From: Polyangiaceae bacterium
Lineage (GTDB): Bacteria > Myxococcota_A > Polyangia > Polyangiales > Polyangiaceae
Assembly (NCBI GenBank): GCA_025353725.1
Contig: JANXOF010000053.1
Coordinates: 124,001 to 188,000 of the forward strand
Direction of reading: 5' to 3'
Length of the DNA: 64,000 nucleotides
The notes under the pieces were generated by a model. It was not told the DNA's origin. It searched no databases and saw only the letters and a list, made by a program, of their open reading frames with translations. Both the position numbers and the translations under genes were made by a program. Positions 42,501-51,600 of this stretch are shown in pieces; the first letter of the stretch is position 1; every line of letters starts with the position of its first letter.

Positions 42501-45046
42501 ACGCCGCGGGCCCGCCGGAGGCCATTACCGTGCATCATGCACGCGAACACAACCTGAAAGACGTTTCGTGCGCTCTTCCGCACGGCAAGCTTTGCGTCAT
42601 CACGGGCCCAAGCGGCTCGGGGAAAAGCTCGCTCGCGTTCGACGTCGTCTTCGCCGAAGGGCAGCGGCGTTTCATGGAGACGCTTACGCCGTATGCGCGG
42701 CAGTTTCTTCCGACGCTGCCACGCCCCGACGTCGACCTCGTTTCAGGTGTGCCCCCGAGCATCGCGCTCGAGCAGCGAACCACGCGCGGCGGCGCCAACT
42801 CGACGGTCGCTACGGTGACCGAAATTGCGCATTATTTGCGACTTCTATACGCGAAAGTCGGCGAGCTTTACTGCCCCGATTGCGACGCGCTCGTCGTACC
42901 GAGCTCGCCCGACGAGATGTTCGCGCGACTCCGTGCGATGGGACCTGCGAAACGAACCCTCTACGCCCCCGCCGTCCGAGCGCGGAAGGGAACGTACCTC
43001 GATCTCTTTACCAACGCCGGTCGCGCGGGCGTCGTGACGGCACGCGTCGACCACGCGATCGTGGCCATCGACCCGCCACCGAAGCTCGCGAAGACGAAGG
43101 AGCACACCATCGATCTCATCGTCTACTACGGCGGCTTCGAAGCGCTCGATAGGGCGTCCTTCGGTCGTGCGCTCATGTGGGGGGGTGGCACCCTGCGTAT
43201 CGGTCGCGGTGCTCCCACCGCAAACGCGAACGACGACGAGACGACGCTGTCCACCTCCCGTGCGTGTCCGTCGTGCGGCACCGGAATTCCCGAGCTCGAC
43301 CCTCGTTGGTTTTCATTCAACACAAAGCAAGGACAGTGCGCTGCATGCGAGGGCACGGGCCTTCGTGGCGGAACGGCCGACATGGAGACCGCCGCCGGAG
43401 GCCCGCCGCCGGAGACGTGTCGCGAATGCAAAGGGGATCGCCTCGCCAAGGTGCCAAGAAGCGTGCGATTCGGCGGCGAAACGTATCCACGCGTCATGGA
43501 GAAAAGCGTTTCCAAGGCACTCGCCTCCGTCCGCGCCCTCAGCCTCACGGGTAAAGCTGGCATCCTCGCGAAAGCGCCCCTTGCCGAGCTCGTGCGACGG
43601 CTCACGTTCGTCGAGCAAGTCGGCCTCGGATACCTTGGCCTTGGGCGCGCGGCCGGTACGCTCTCCGGAGGAGAAATGCAGCGGTTACGCCTCTCAGCTC
43701 AATTGGGCAGTGGGCTTACGGGCGCGCTCTATGTGCTCGACGAGCCGACCATCGGGCTTCATCCACGCGATACGGGCCGCCTCATTGCGAACCTGCGTGC
43801 CCTCGTCGACACGGGATCGACGGTCATCGTCGTCGAACACGATGCCGAGACGATTCAGGCGGCGGATCACCTCACCGATCTGGGACCTGGGGGCGGACGC
43901 AACGGCGGTCACATCGTGGCTCAGGGATCTCCCGCCGCCGTCCTCGCCTCGGAGGCTTCCCCGACTGGGCGCGCGCTCCGCCATCCACTCGGCGTCGTGC
44001 GCCCGAAAAGGCCGATGGCGGATACCTGGATAGAGCTCGAGGGCGCACGCGCGAACAACCTCAAAGACGTCACGTTTCGCGTGCCCGTAGGCCGCATGAG
44101 CGTCATCGCTGGCGTTAGCGGATCGGGAAAAAGCACGCTCGTCCAAAAGGTGTTCTTCCCTGCCCTGCGCAAGCACCTCAAGCTCGTCGCCGACACGCCC
44201 GGGGCCCACGGGTCGATACGCGTTCCGAAAACCATCAAACGAGCGCTCGCCGTCGACCAGTCCCCGATAGGGCGCACGTCCCGATCGGCGCCCGCGACGT
44301 TTTTAGGGGTGTGGGACGAGATACGAAAGCTCTTTGCGGGACTTCCCGAAGCGAAAGCCCGCGGGTGGACGCCCGCGCGCTTCTCGTTCAACACGGGCGC
44401 AGGAGGCCGATGTGTGGCCTGTGCCGGTCAGGGTTCGATCGTCGCCGAGATGTCGTTCCTGCCGGAGGTCATCTCCCTCTGTGAGACTTGCCAAGGTGCG
44501 CGTTTCGAGCCCTCGACACTCGACATTAAGTGGTCGGGGCTTTCCATCGGCGACGTGCTGCGCCTCGACGCCGAAGCGGCGGCCACGGTCTTTGCGGCGT
44601 TCCGTAAGATCTCAGGCCCACTCCGCACCGTCACGGAGTTGGGGTGCGGCTATCTCTCGATAGGCCAAGGGTCAAATACGCTCTCGGGTGGAGAGGCGCA
44701 GCGACTCAAGCTCGCCAGCGAGCTCACGGCGGGACTTGCGCACGAGCCGACCGTCTACGTCCTCGACGAGCCTACGACGGGCCTCCATCTCGAGGATGTG
44801 GGGCGCCTCGTCAACGTCCTCGATCGCCTTGTCGAGCGCGGCGACACCCTCGTCATTGTCGAACATCATCCCGACGTAATCGCGAATGCCGACTGGGTGA
44901 TCGAGCTTGGCCCTGAAGCCGGTGACGCCGGCGGAACGATCGTCTTCGAGGGCGAAGCAAAGCAGCTCGAGAAACGAAAGACAGCCACAGGGCGCGCACT
45001 CAACGCGATGGCCGCCGCGCGAAGCTCGTCACGGCATGTGCACTAG
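39599..45046 (+). CDS. uvrA: Tandem-fused UvrA (four ABC ATPase cassettes)
   Basis: 1815 residues, about twice a normal UvrA. Two complete UvrA units are joined near residue 970 by a Lys/Thr/Pro-rich linker. P-loops lie at about residues 30 (GPSGAGKSS), 641 (GPSGSGKST), 1002 (GPSGSGKSS) and 1505 (GVSGSGKST); LSGGE signatures at about 485, 836, 1355 and 1695. Zinc-finger CxxC pairs are present in each half (for example CPGCAKTF, CETCAGEGYE, CPSCGTG, CVACAGQG). UvrA dimers locate DNA damage for nucleotide excision repair, so one chain may form an internal pseudo-dimer. The ATG at 39599 starts right at the UvrA similarity. It lies 103 bp past the bilin reductase gene and is probably a separate unit. 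Confidence 0.9.
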   Translation: MLPIRLRGACTHNLQSVDLDLEPGQLVALTGPSGAGKSSLALDTLYAEGQRRFVESFSPYARQFLERLERPPVVSLEPIAATVAVDRRGPVKSSRSTVATLTDIEPYLAGLFACEAVPTCPDCHLPAAATSAHDAATRAVADFGERRAVVSYPVRIDSAESFLEVRDSLVRDGYRRLVVGGNVRDVDDVKPSEAARPDVAVEVVVDRLTLAARDVRRLQQAIEAAWERGRGRAELRTVEAASGEVASIPDTVTVTAAKAHVAIARGLVCPGCAKTFDPPRAGLFSYNSPLGACAECRGFGRMIAVDWEKVIPDKTKSLDQGAIKAWSGKSSEWEREVLVTFARKRKIPLDVAWEKLTEAQRVAILDGEGDWAGGKYPGVKAWFKWLEGRTYKMHVRVFLSRYRDYIPCVSCHGARLNPTARTYLVDGLDLGGWHGLTVEESRRRLDALTPTDPQGRRVKTELGTRLAYLDSVGLSYLTLDRQARTLSGGEAQRASLTTALGASLTGTLFVLDEPTVGLHASDVPKLAEAMRDLAKAGNAVLVVEHDRGIVERCDRVVEMGPGAGPHGGRILFQGTPGELSASDTATGRAWRQGAASRGAGVERRTATVKGAPKQLEITGISENNLTIDRLSIPLGTLCAITGPSGSGKSTLAEDILYRAVARSAGVAVGKPGAFATMTGHEGFKSAVLVDQSPLGRTARGNAATYTHAWDRVRARFSAEPEAHRRGLTPAHFSFNVPGKGRCETCAGEGYETVEMQFLADVMLLCPVCQGKRFNADVLAVTHAGKTVAEVLAMTVDDAIALLSPAATRDYVIEHALQPLTRVGLGYLPLGQPLSTLSGGEAQRLKLARALGQATPGTLFVVDEPSAGLHAQDAEHVVRALRHLVDEGASVVMVEHDLSVVREAAWVIDLGPGGGPHGGRVVAEGTPEQVASSGTKTGDALRNLEASEQKPTTLKTRAKPKRETKSGPNAAGPPEAITVHHAREHNLKDVSCALPHGKLCVITGPSGSGKSSLAFDVVFAEGQRRFMETLTPYARQFLPTLPRPDVDLVSGVPPSIALEQRTTRGGANSTVATVTEIAHYLRLLYAKVGELYCPDCDALVVPSSPDEMFARLRAMGPAKRTLYAPAVRARKGTYLDLFTNAGRAGVVTARVDHAIVAIDPPPKLAKTKEHTIDLIVYYGGFEALDRASFGRALMWGGGTLRIGRGAPTANANDDETTLSTSRACPSCGTGIPELDPRWFSFNTKQGQCAACEGTGLRGGTADMETAAGGPPPETCRECKGDRLAKVPRSVRFGGETYPRVMEKSVSKALASVRALSLTGKAGILAKAPLAELVRRLTFVEQVGLGYLGLGRAAGTLSGGEMQRLRLSAQLGSGLTGALYVLDEPTIGLHPRDTGRLIANLRALVDTGSTVIVVEHDAETIQAADHLTDLGPGGGRNGGHIVAQGSPAAVLASEASPTGRALRHPLGVVRPKRPMADTWIELEGARANNLKDVTFRVPVGRMSVIAGVSGSGKSTLVQKVFFPALRKHLKLVADTPGAHGSIRVPKTIKRALAVDQSPIGRTSRSAPATFLGVWDEIRKLFAGLPEAKARGWTPARFSFNTGAGGRCVACAGQGSIVAEMSFLPEVISLCETCQGARFEPSTLDIKWSGLSIGDVLRLDAEAAATVFAAFRKISGPLRTVTELGCGYLSIGQGSNTLSGGEAQRLKLASELTAGLAHEPTVYVLDEPTTGLHLEDVGRLVNVLDRLVERGDTLVIVEHHPDVIANADWVIELGPEAGDAGGTIVFEGEAKQLEKRKTATGRALNAMAAARSSSRHVH

Positions 45047-46876
45047 ATTCGTCGGAGACAGCGGAATAATCCCAGGCATTTCTCCGCCGATATCGTTCGA
45101 GCGGAGAGCGATTCCGCCGGCACCCGCCAGCAAGAGCTCCTTCGTGTAAAAGTCCGAGCCGCGGCGAGGAATCATGGTGTTGTAGCTCGCAAGACCGCAA
45201 ACAAGCGCGCCGATTTTGCCGCCCGGGCAAGCGTTGACGTCACTCGCGGAGGTTCGGTTCAGCTCGATCTTCCAATCGAGTCGCGTCAGCCCGAGCGGAC
45301 TGAGGTAACCCTCGATTTTCCCGGTCAATTTCGTGAGCTGGTTGAAGTCGATGACTTCGGGATCGGTCGCGTGAGCGCTGAGATACGATTTGAAGTCAGG
45401 CGTATCTGTCTTCTCTCGGAGCTTCGCGAGCGCGAAGTAGAGCGCTTTGCTCGAGTCTTGAACGCACGAATTACCGGGGGTAACCGCGGAGGACCCGGTG
45501 CCGAGTCCCGTACGGTAGCGCGCCGCCATCGCGTCGAGTTCGTCCGCAAGCCCGTCGATCGGGCGACCGATCCCGACGCCGCCAAGTGAGTAGTCACGAT
45601 TCAACGCGGGCAGGTAAAGGGCGACGTCGGCTATCGGCCGGCTGTACATCCACCCACGGTCGAACGTCCCGAAGTAGCTCGCGTGATCGTGAGAGCCCGC
45701 CACGATGCCTCGCCCGTTGTGGGCATAGACTTGCTTGTATTCGATATCCAGCGCGAGGTCGCCGGTTAGCGGTTCGTCAACAATCGTGCCTATCCCAAAA
45801 GCGAAATGCCCCGTTCGCAAGTATCCGTCCTCCGCCGGACCCGTCGCGCCGAACGTGTGGATGAGAAGGAGCTTCGTGCCGCTCATTAGCGTGTCACGCT
45901 GCCAAGCGAGGCCACGCGCCTCGCCCGTGTTGCCGTTTGGCACGAGGAGCGTCGAGGACGACGACCCCTTGGCAACCTTTCCTTTGGACGCGTTTTCAAT
46001 CGGGTCCCACATTCCCGACTCGGTGTACGAAACCGTTGCGCTCGTGCCGTTTCGCATGACCACCGAGGGCAGCGTTCGCAGCTTTCGCGGCACAAGGCCG
46101 CGAACGTGAAGCTGACCGTCGCCGCCCCGAACGGCGTGAATAAAGTAGCCCCCGAGGCGGTTTTCCGGCGACTTTTCGATGCCCGCCGTCGGCGAGAGCA
46201 CGGGACCCGTATCACCGAGCGACACAGCGGGTGAGTCAAACGTGAGGGTCTCCTCGAGGCCGGTAAAGTCGTGGTCTGTCTTCTTGTAATGAACCACCTT
46301 GAACGCACCTGCGCCTGCAGGCTCTTTGATGGTGACGAGCCCGACGTAGTCACCCGCGATCATCATGGGCTCGCGTGACATCACCAGGGTCTCGCCCTCG
46401 AGCGCCGCGCCTGGAAGCGCCACCAAAACGTCGTCTTCGACGTGAGCGCCGGCAAGGGACTCGAGAGGGCTGACATCCGCCCAACCGTCGAGACGCACGG
46501 GATGAATGTTCCCTTTGGCCATGCTCTTCCGAGCGGCATCGCCGAACGCAATCGTCCTTGTGACGCTGCGAACACGCGCCTGAAGTGCGGGGTTCGCCGC
46601 ATAGCGAACCCATACCGTCTTTCCCCGTAACGCGGAGTAAGGGCTATTGTGAATTTCGACTTGAACCGAGCCGTCGGAACGACGCTCGTCCGAATGCGGG
46701 AGAATGAGCCGGCCGGTCCAGGGAGCTGTTTCTCTGAAAAGGCTGGCGTTCACACCCACTTCTGAGTTCGCGTCCAGCGACAAATCCGCGGAAGGTGCGT
46801 CGCTGCAACCCACCGCGAAGACGGCCAAGAGGGAGAAGGCGAACGAGGCGGAGGCGGCATGTACTCGTGAGCTCAT
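45029..46876 (-). CDS. Large hypothetical lipoprotein
   Basis: 615 residues from the ATG at 46876 (a TTG 9 bp earlier is the longest option). The signal peptide ends in FAVGC, a good lipobox. The middle part has recognisable but unassigned motifs: GLVTIKEPAGAGAFKVVHY, GIEKSPENRLGGYFIHA and GRGIVAGSHDHASYFG. I do not recognise a catalytic family. Its 3' end overlaps the convergent uvrA by 18 bp, so the two transcripts must meet there. Confidence 0.6.
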   Translation of the reverse strand: MSSRVHAASASFAFSLLAVFAVGCSDAPSADLSLDANSEVGVNASLFRETAPWTGRLILPHSDERRSDGSVQVEIHNSPYSALRGKTVWVRYAANPALQARVRSVTRTIAFGDAARKSMAKGNIHPVRLDGWADVSPLESLAGAHVEDDVLVALPGAALEGETLVMSREPMMIAGDYVGLVTIKEPAGAGAFKVVHYKKTDHDFTGLEETLTFDSPAVSLGDTGPVLSPTAGIEKSPENRLGGYFIHAVRGGDGQLHVRGLVPRKLRTLPSVVMRNGTSATVSYTESGMWDPIENASKGKVAKGSSSSTLLVPNGNTGEARGLAWQRDTLMSGTKLLLIHTFGATGPAEDGYLRTGHFAFGIGTIVDEPLTGDLALDIEYKQVYAHNGRGIVAGSHDHASYFGTFDRGWMYSRPIADVALYLPALNRDYSLGGVGIGRPIDGLADELDAMAARYRTGLGTGSSAVTPGNSCVQDSSKALYFALAKLREKTDTPDFKSYLSAHATDPEVIDFNQLTKLTGKIEGYLSPLGLTRLDWKIELNRTSASDVNACPGGKIGALVCGLASYNTMIPRRGSDFYTKELLLAGAGGIALRSNDIGGEMPGIIPLSPTNLVHMP

Positions 46877-47052
46877 GTCGCTCAATTAAGCACAAGGTAT
46901 ACCTATGTATTCGATGCCAAAAGAGTCGTTAAACCGAGCGCTATTCCGACACGATGGGTCGTCCGTGACCCAGCGTGACGATCCACCCAGCGGGGCCCGC
47001 AAGCGGGGAGACACGTCATTGGACCGATCGCACGGGCACGCCCGAAAGTACG

Positions 47053-47766
47053 TCACTGGAAACACGTCTCCGGCGCGACCAAGCAGTATCCCGCACGGTA
47101 GTGGTTCTTGGCATTTACGGGACCGGAATACGGTGACTTCACCCAACGCAGCGAGATACGCGAATCAAGAGCCCACGTATTAATAACTGTGCCGACGACG
47201 AGCGGATCATGGTCTCCCTGAATCACGTCGACGTGAACGTGTTCGGGTCCGTGGAACAAGCTCAATTGGCTGCTGAACCAGAAAAGCGGATCGCCAGGGA
47301 CCGCGAAGATCAACGCGTGCGACGCGCGGCCGTACAAAACGACGCTCATAGCGTCGATCGCGCCCAGGCTGTGCCCGCGGACAGACACGTTCGAGGCGTC
47401 GACGCCTCGTCGGTCGATTTCCTCGATAACCCACTCGGCCGTCGACGAGAGGACTCCGAAGTTCTCCGCGACTCCCGTGAAAAATGAATTATCGAAGTCG
47501 CCAGTAAATACTCCGCTAATATCAACGCGGTACACAAGCCCATCCCGGTACACACTTGCGCGACGACTTGGGCTGACCGTGCACTCAACCTTGTCCGTGC
47601 AGTCCCGACCACTCGACTCGGTCAACCCTTCGGCAGATGTCGCCGTCGTATCGAGACTGTCGCGACGCTCTTCAAGCGCGCAGTGGGTCGTCGTGAGCAA
47701 AAAAGAAGAGAAAACGAATGCCGAACGCACAAAGCTCAGCCAAGATGTGGCGGAAGGTCGTTGCAT
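47053..47766 (-). CDS. Secreted alpha/beta-hydrolase-like lipase/esterase
   Basis: About 237 residues from the ATG at 47766; an ATG at 47790 and a GTG at 47796 are alternatives. The signal ends in TTHC, so it may be lipidated. The nucleophile elbow is GHSLG (VSVRGHSLGAIDAMSVVLYG), and the candidate acid and base are in DVIQGDHDPLV (Asp) and NAKNHYRAG (His). It resembles class 3 lipase/esterase folds. The substrate is unknown. Transcribed leftward toward the lipoprotein gene with a gap of about 175 bp. Confidence 0.65.
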   Translation of the reverse strand: MQRPSATSWLSFVRSAFVFSSFLLTTTHCALEERRDSLDTTATSAEGLTESSGRDCTDKVECTVSPSRRASVYRDGLVYRVDISGVFTGDFDNSFFTGVAENFGVLSSTAEWVIEEIDRRGVDASNVSVRGHSLGAIDAMSVVLYGRASHALIFAVPGDPLFWFSSQLSLFHGPEHVHVDVIQGDHDPLVVGTVINTWALDSRISLRWVKSPYSGPVNAKNHYRAGYCLVAPETCFQ

Positions 47767-47907
47767 GCACGCTTTGTGAGCAGGCGGCATGCCCACTCGG
47801 CGAACGCGACATGGCGTCTTTCAGCGGCCGCTTCGCCAGACATCGCCGTTAATCGCCAGGTACGCCCGCGTGCCTGTGACGGTCAACCGATCCAGTGAGG
47901 TAGACGA

Positions 47908-48081
47908 ATGACGGGCGCGGTAGAGATGGTCGACCCACCGGAGGACGTCGTCGCCATGCTTCGCAATCTGGATTTCGTCATGAAGGGCGGCCTCCACCAT
48001 GCCAACATGCCAACGGAGTTAATGCCAAAAGCGCTGCCATCACTGGCAAGTGCATCGATTTCCGATGCGGTATCGCCTTAG
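47908..48081 (+). CDS. Short doubtful reading frame
   Basis: 57 codons starting [19 protein letters not shown]. No ribosome site of note and no family recognised. It lies directly before a sigma-54 activator remnant and may be another piece of decayed DNA rather than a gene. Confidence 0.25.
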   Translation: MTGAVEMVDPPEDVVAMLRNLDFVMKGGLHHANMPTELMPKALPSLASASISDAVSP

Positions 48082-48083
48082 TT

Positions 48084-48419
48084 AACCACAAAGACCAAAT
48101 CCTCGCTCACCGTTGGCCGGGCAACGTGCGGGAGCTCGAAAACGCGATCGAACGTGCCGTCGTTCTCTGCGAGCAGCCGTAAATCGAAGCCGACGACCTG
48201 CCGTTCGAGGCCGCTCAGCCCGTAAAGGGCGCCGTCCGCGTACCGGGCGCGACGATGGCGGAGGTCGAGCGTTTGGCGATTCTCGCGACGCTGGAGGCGA
48301 CCGACGGCTCTACAGCGAAGGCTGCGGAGCTCCTTGACATCAGCGTGCGCACCATTCAATACCGCCTGCACGAATACGGCCTTATGGGCCGCGAGAGCAA
48401 GCCTCCGCCCCGCTCCTGA
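48084..48419 (+). pseudogene. C-terminal remnant of a sigma-54-dependent activator
   Basis: From about 48090 one frame reads [27 protein letters not shown], then a TAA stop (48180-48182), then continues in the same frame with IEADDLPFE and a Fis-type HTH ([20 protein letters not shown]) to a TGA at 48417-48419. This is the end of the AAA+ domain and the DNA-binding domain of an NtrC-like regulator. The N-terminal regulatory part and the ATPase core, including Walker A and GAFTGA, are missing. The in-frame nonsense codon and the truncation make it a pseudogene. Confidence 0.8.
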
Positions 48420-48690
48420 GTCACGTTCCGGGGTAGCCGTAGGTGCTTCGTCACCGCACGGGAATCCACGCTGTGCGCGACGCGGGCCTGGGCCATTCAT
48501 CGTGCCTGCCACGCGGTGCGCGAATGGCTCCCGACTTAGCAGCGAATTAACGGGAAGCCTTCGAAACGAACGCGCACGGGCCGGTCGCCCGCGTACGCTC
48601 TGAGCTCGCGCGGGGCGCTGACCTGCGACGGAAAGACGGAACCTTCGCCGCTCGACCTTGTCGGCCCCAAATCTCTGGAGGATCACTCGG

Positions 48691-51600
48691 ATGCATGAGA
48701 AGACGCTTCTATTCGGCGCGCTTGGGTACACGGCGCTCGCAACCGTGTTCGCGGTCGCTCGGGGGTCGAACACACCACCAAGCTCGCTTGGCGTCGTAGC
48801 GCCACTTGGGTACGTCGACGGAAGAACCATTGCGGCGACGGAGGTGCCTATTCGCCTTACATCGTCCGACGGCACGGGCCTTCGTCTGCAATCGCTCCGC
48901 GCAAATGCCGTCATCGAGGATCCGCTCGCGTTCACGTCACTACACCTCACGTTCGAGAATCCAGAGTCGCGCGTCCTCGAGGGTACGTTTCGGATCACGT
49001 TGCCTCAGGGCGCATCGCTCAGTCGTTTTGCGATGAAGGTCAATGGCATGTGGCAGGAGGGTGAGGTCGTCGAAAAGCAGGCCGCGCGGCGCGCGTACGA
49101 AGACTTTCTGCACCGCAAGCAAGACCCCGCGCTCATGGAGCAAGGCGCCGGCAACGAGTTCTCTGCCCGCGTGTTCCCCATTCCGGCGAACGGAATCAAG
49201 GAGATCATGATCGCGTACTCCGAGGGAATCGAGGCTGGCGCGCCGTACGTCCTCCCGCTTCGTGGACTTCCGCAGCTTGGTTCGCTTGACGTCGACGTGC
49301 GCGCAGCGGGCTCGCTCGCTGGCTCAGGGGGAAAAAACGACCTAGGTTTCAGCCTGCATCAGACGCGGTTTACGCCCGGGCAAGACTTCGTTGTCGACGC
49401 AAGGCAAGTACCCCGCAGCGCAGGCCTGCGGAGTGGTGAGCTCGCCCTCGCACGCGTCGTGCCTTTTGCGGCGTCGCGCCCCGAACCCATTGGGTCCGCC
49501 ATCGTGTTGGTTGACACAAGCGCTTCCCGCGGACTTGGCCTCGCTGAACAAGCGAAGCTCCTCAAAGAGGTACTGTCGAAGCTGCCCAAAACCGCAGTCG
49601 TCAGCGTGGCCTGCTTTGACCAGGAGGTTATCCAAATTTACGAGGGAACGGCTTCCGGATTCGGGGAGAAGGACGTCCGCGCCATTCTCGAGCGGACAGC
49701 GCTTGGCGCTTCCGATGTCGAGCAGGCGATTCAGTGGGCCGCGGATCAAGCCCAACGCACGAACGCAAAACGCGTCATCCTCGTCGGTGACGGGGTCGCA
49801 ACGGCAGGCGAAACCGACGCACAAAAACTGAAAGATAAAGTCGAGCGCCTCCGCACGTCCGGCGTGGAGCGGATGGATGCCATCGCCGTCGGAGGCATAC
49901 GCGACGACGCCTTCCTCCGCACGATCGTCCGCGGCGTTCTCGATCGCGACGGCGTCGTCCTTGACGCCGCAAAGCTTGGCTCGGACGCGCTGGCGAGGCG
50001 CCTCGGTGAGGCCACAACGTCCGGCGTTCCGGTAAGCGTCGAGGGCGCGAGTTGGTCGTGGCCACGGACGCTCGATGGCCTCCAGGCAGGCGACGAAATC
50101 ACGGTTTACGCCAAAGTCGACGCAAGCGCGCCCGTGCGGATTTCGGTCGGCTCGCAAACGTTCGCGCCGAACCTCCGTGCGAGTGAGCGACCACTCGTGG
50201 AGCGCGCCTGGGCGCAAGCTAAAATCCAAAGTCTGGTCGAGGCTCCCACGGACGACGCCGCAACCACCAAGCGCGAGATCATCGCGCTTTCGACGCAGCA
50301 CCGCGTCCTGAGTCCGCACACCGCGATGCTCGTGCTCGAAACCGACAACGACTACCGGCGCTTTAACATCGATCGCAACGCGACCGTCGACGTCCTTACG
50401 GTTGTCGCGGGGCGAATTGTGGTCGACCGAGAGCCGCGCGCCTCGGAGCAAAGAAAATTCCGTGCAGACTTCGAGGAGAAAGCAAAACGCGACTCCCCGT
50501 CCAAAGGTGGGAACGACGGTCGAGAGCGCAAGACCGAGAGTGCGGCGCCGCCCACCATGGCGACTCCCGCGCCCGTGGCGAAAGCGGCCGCAGCCGCCGC
50601 ACCAAACGTCGGCTCGCCCGCCGCCGAAGCTGAATCCGTGTCCCCCCAGCCGGGTAGCCCACGTCAGGAGGGGATGAACGATAACGCCGCCAATGAAGCT
50701 ATCGTGGGCACCTCGAGCGACTCGAGCTTCGGCGCGGCGGGACTTGGACTGAGCGGCGCCGGGGCGGGTGGCGGTGGCCAAGGCTCCGGCGCAGGACTAG
50801 GCGGGCTAGGAGCTAGCAGCGCCAGGGACGCGCGACCAAGCGCTCGCGCCATGGCGCCTCACGGCCAAGTGGACGCGGATAGGCCGTCGTCAGCGGCTCC
50901 TTCACCGAGACGCGTACCCGCGCAGCCGCGAGAAACAGACGATGGCTTCTCGGCAGCGCGGGCGGCGCAAGCGTCGGCTTCCACCGGTCCCACGGGCCAA
51001 GTGCGGAGCGGCGCCCTCGTCGTTCGGGGGGATCTCACGCAAAGCAACGTCCAGAGCGTCCTTCGCGCGGCGACGCCTCGTTTACGTGCATGTTACATAC
51101 GACAATTGGAATCGAACCCCTCGTTAAGCGGTCACATGGATATAAGCGTCGTCCTCGGCTTCGAGGGTGATGTGAAGTTCGTCCAAACCATGGCGACGCC
51201 CTCGGCAGGACTGAAAGACTGCGTGCAAGGCGCCTTTCGTTCGCTGCACTTCGTCACCACGGGAACCACCGAGAGCGGATTTACGGCCTCCTTCGATTTT
51301 GTACCGTCGGGGAACGACGTCGCGAACGGCGGCGACTCTGGCACCCCGCGCCCATCGAATGCCAACGTACCGAAGTCGCTTCCGTACGACGGTCGGTTCA
51401 AGGTCGTAATGGAGCGGCTCGCTCGCGGCGACAAGGAAGGAGGCCTCGACGAGGCGAAGCGGTGGCAGGTCGATCAGCCTGGCGACATCATGGCGCTCGT
51501 CGCCCTCGGAGAGGCCTACGAGGCGCGCGGGGATGCGAAAACCGCTGCGCGCGCGTACGGATCGATCCTCGAGCTCTTTTCGTTCCGCGCCGACTCGCGC

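Noticed and set aside
49342-50781. 479-codon minus-strand frame within the VIT/vWA gene
   Set aside because: No recognisable domain, basic low-complexity composition; opposite strand of a clear multi-domain gene.
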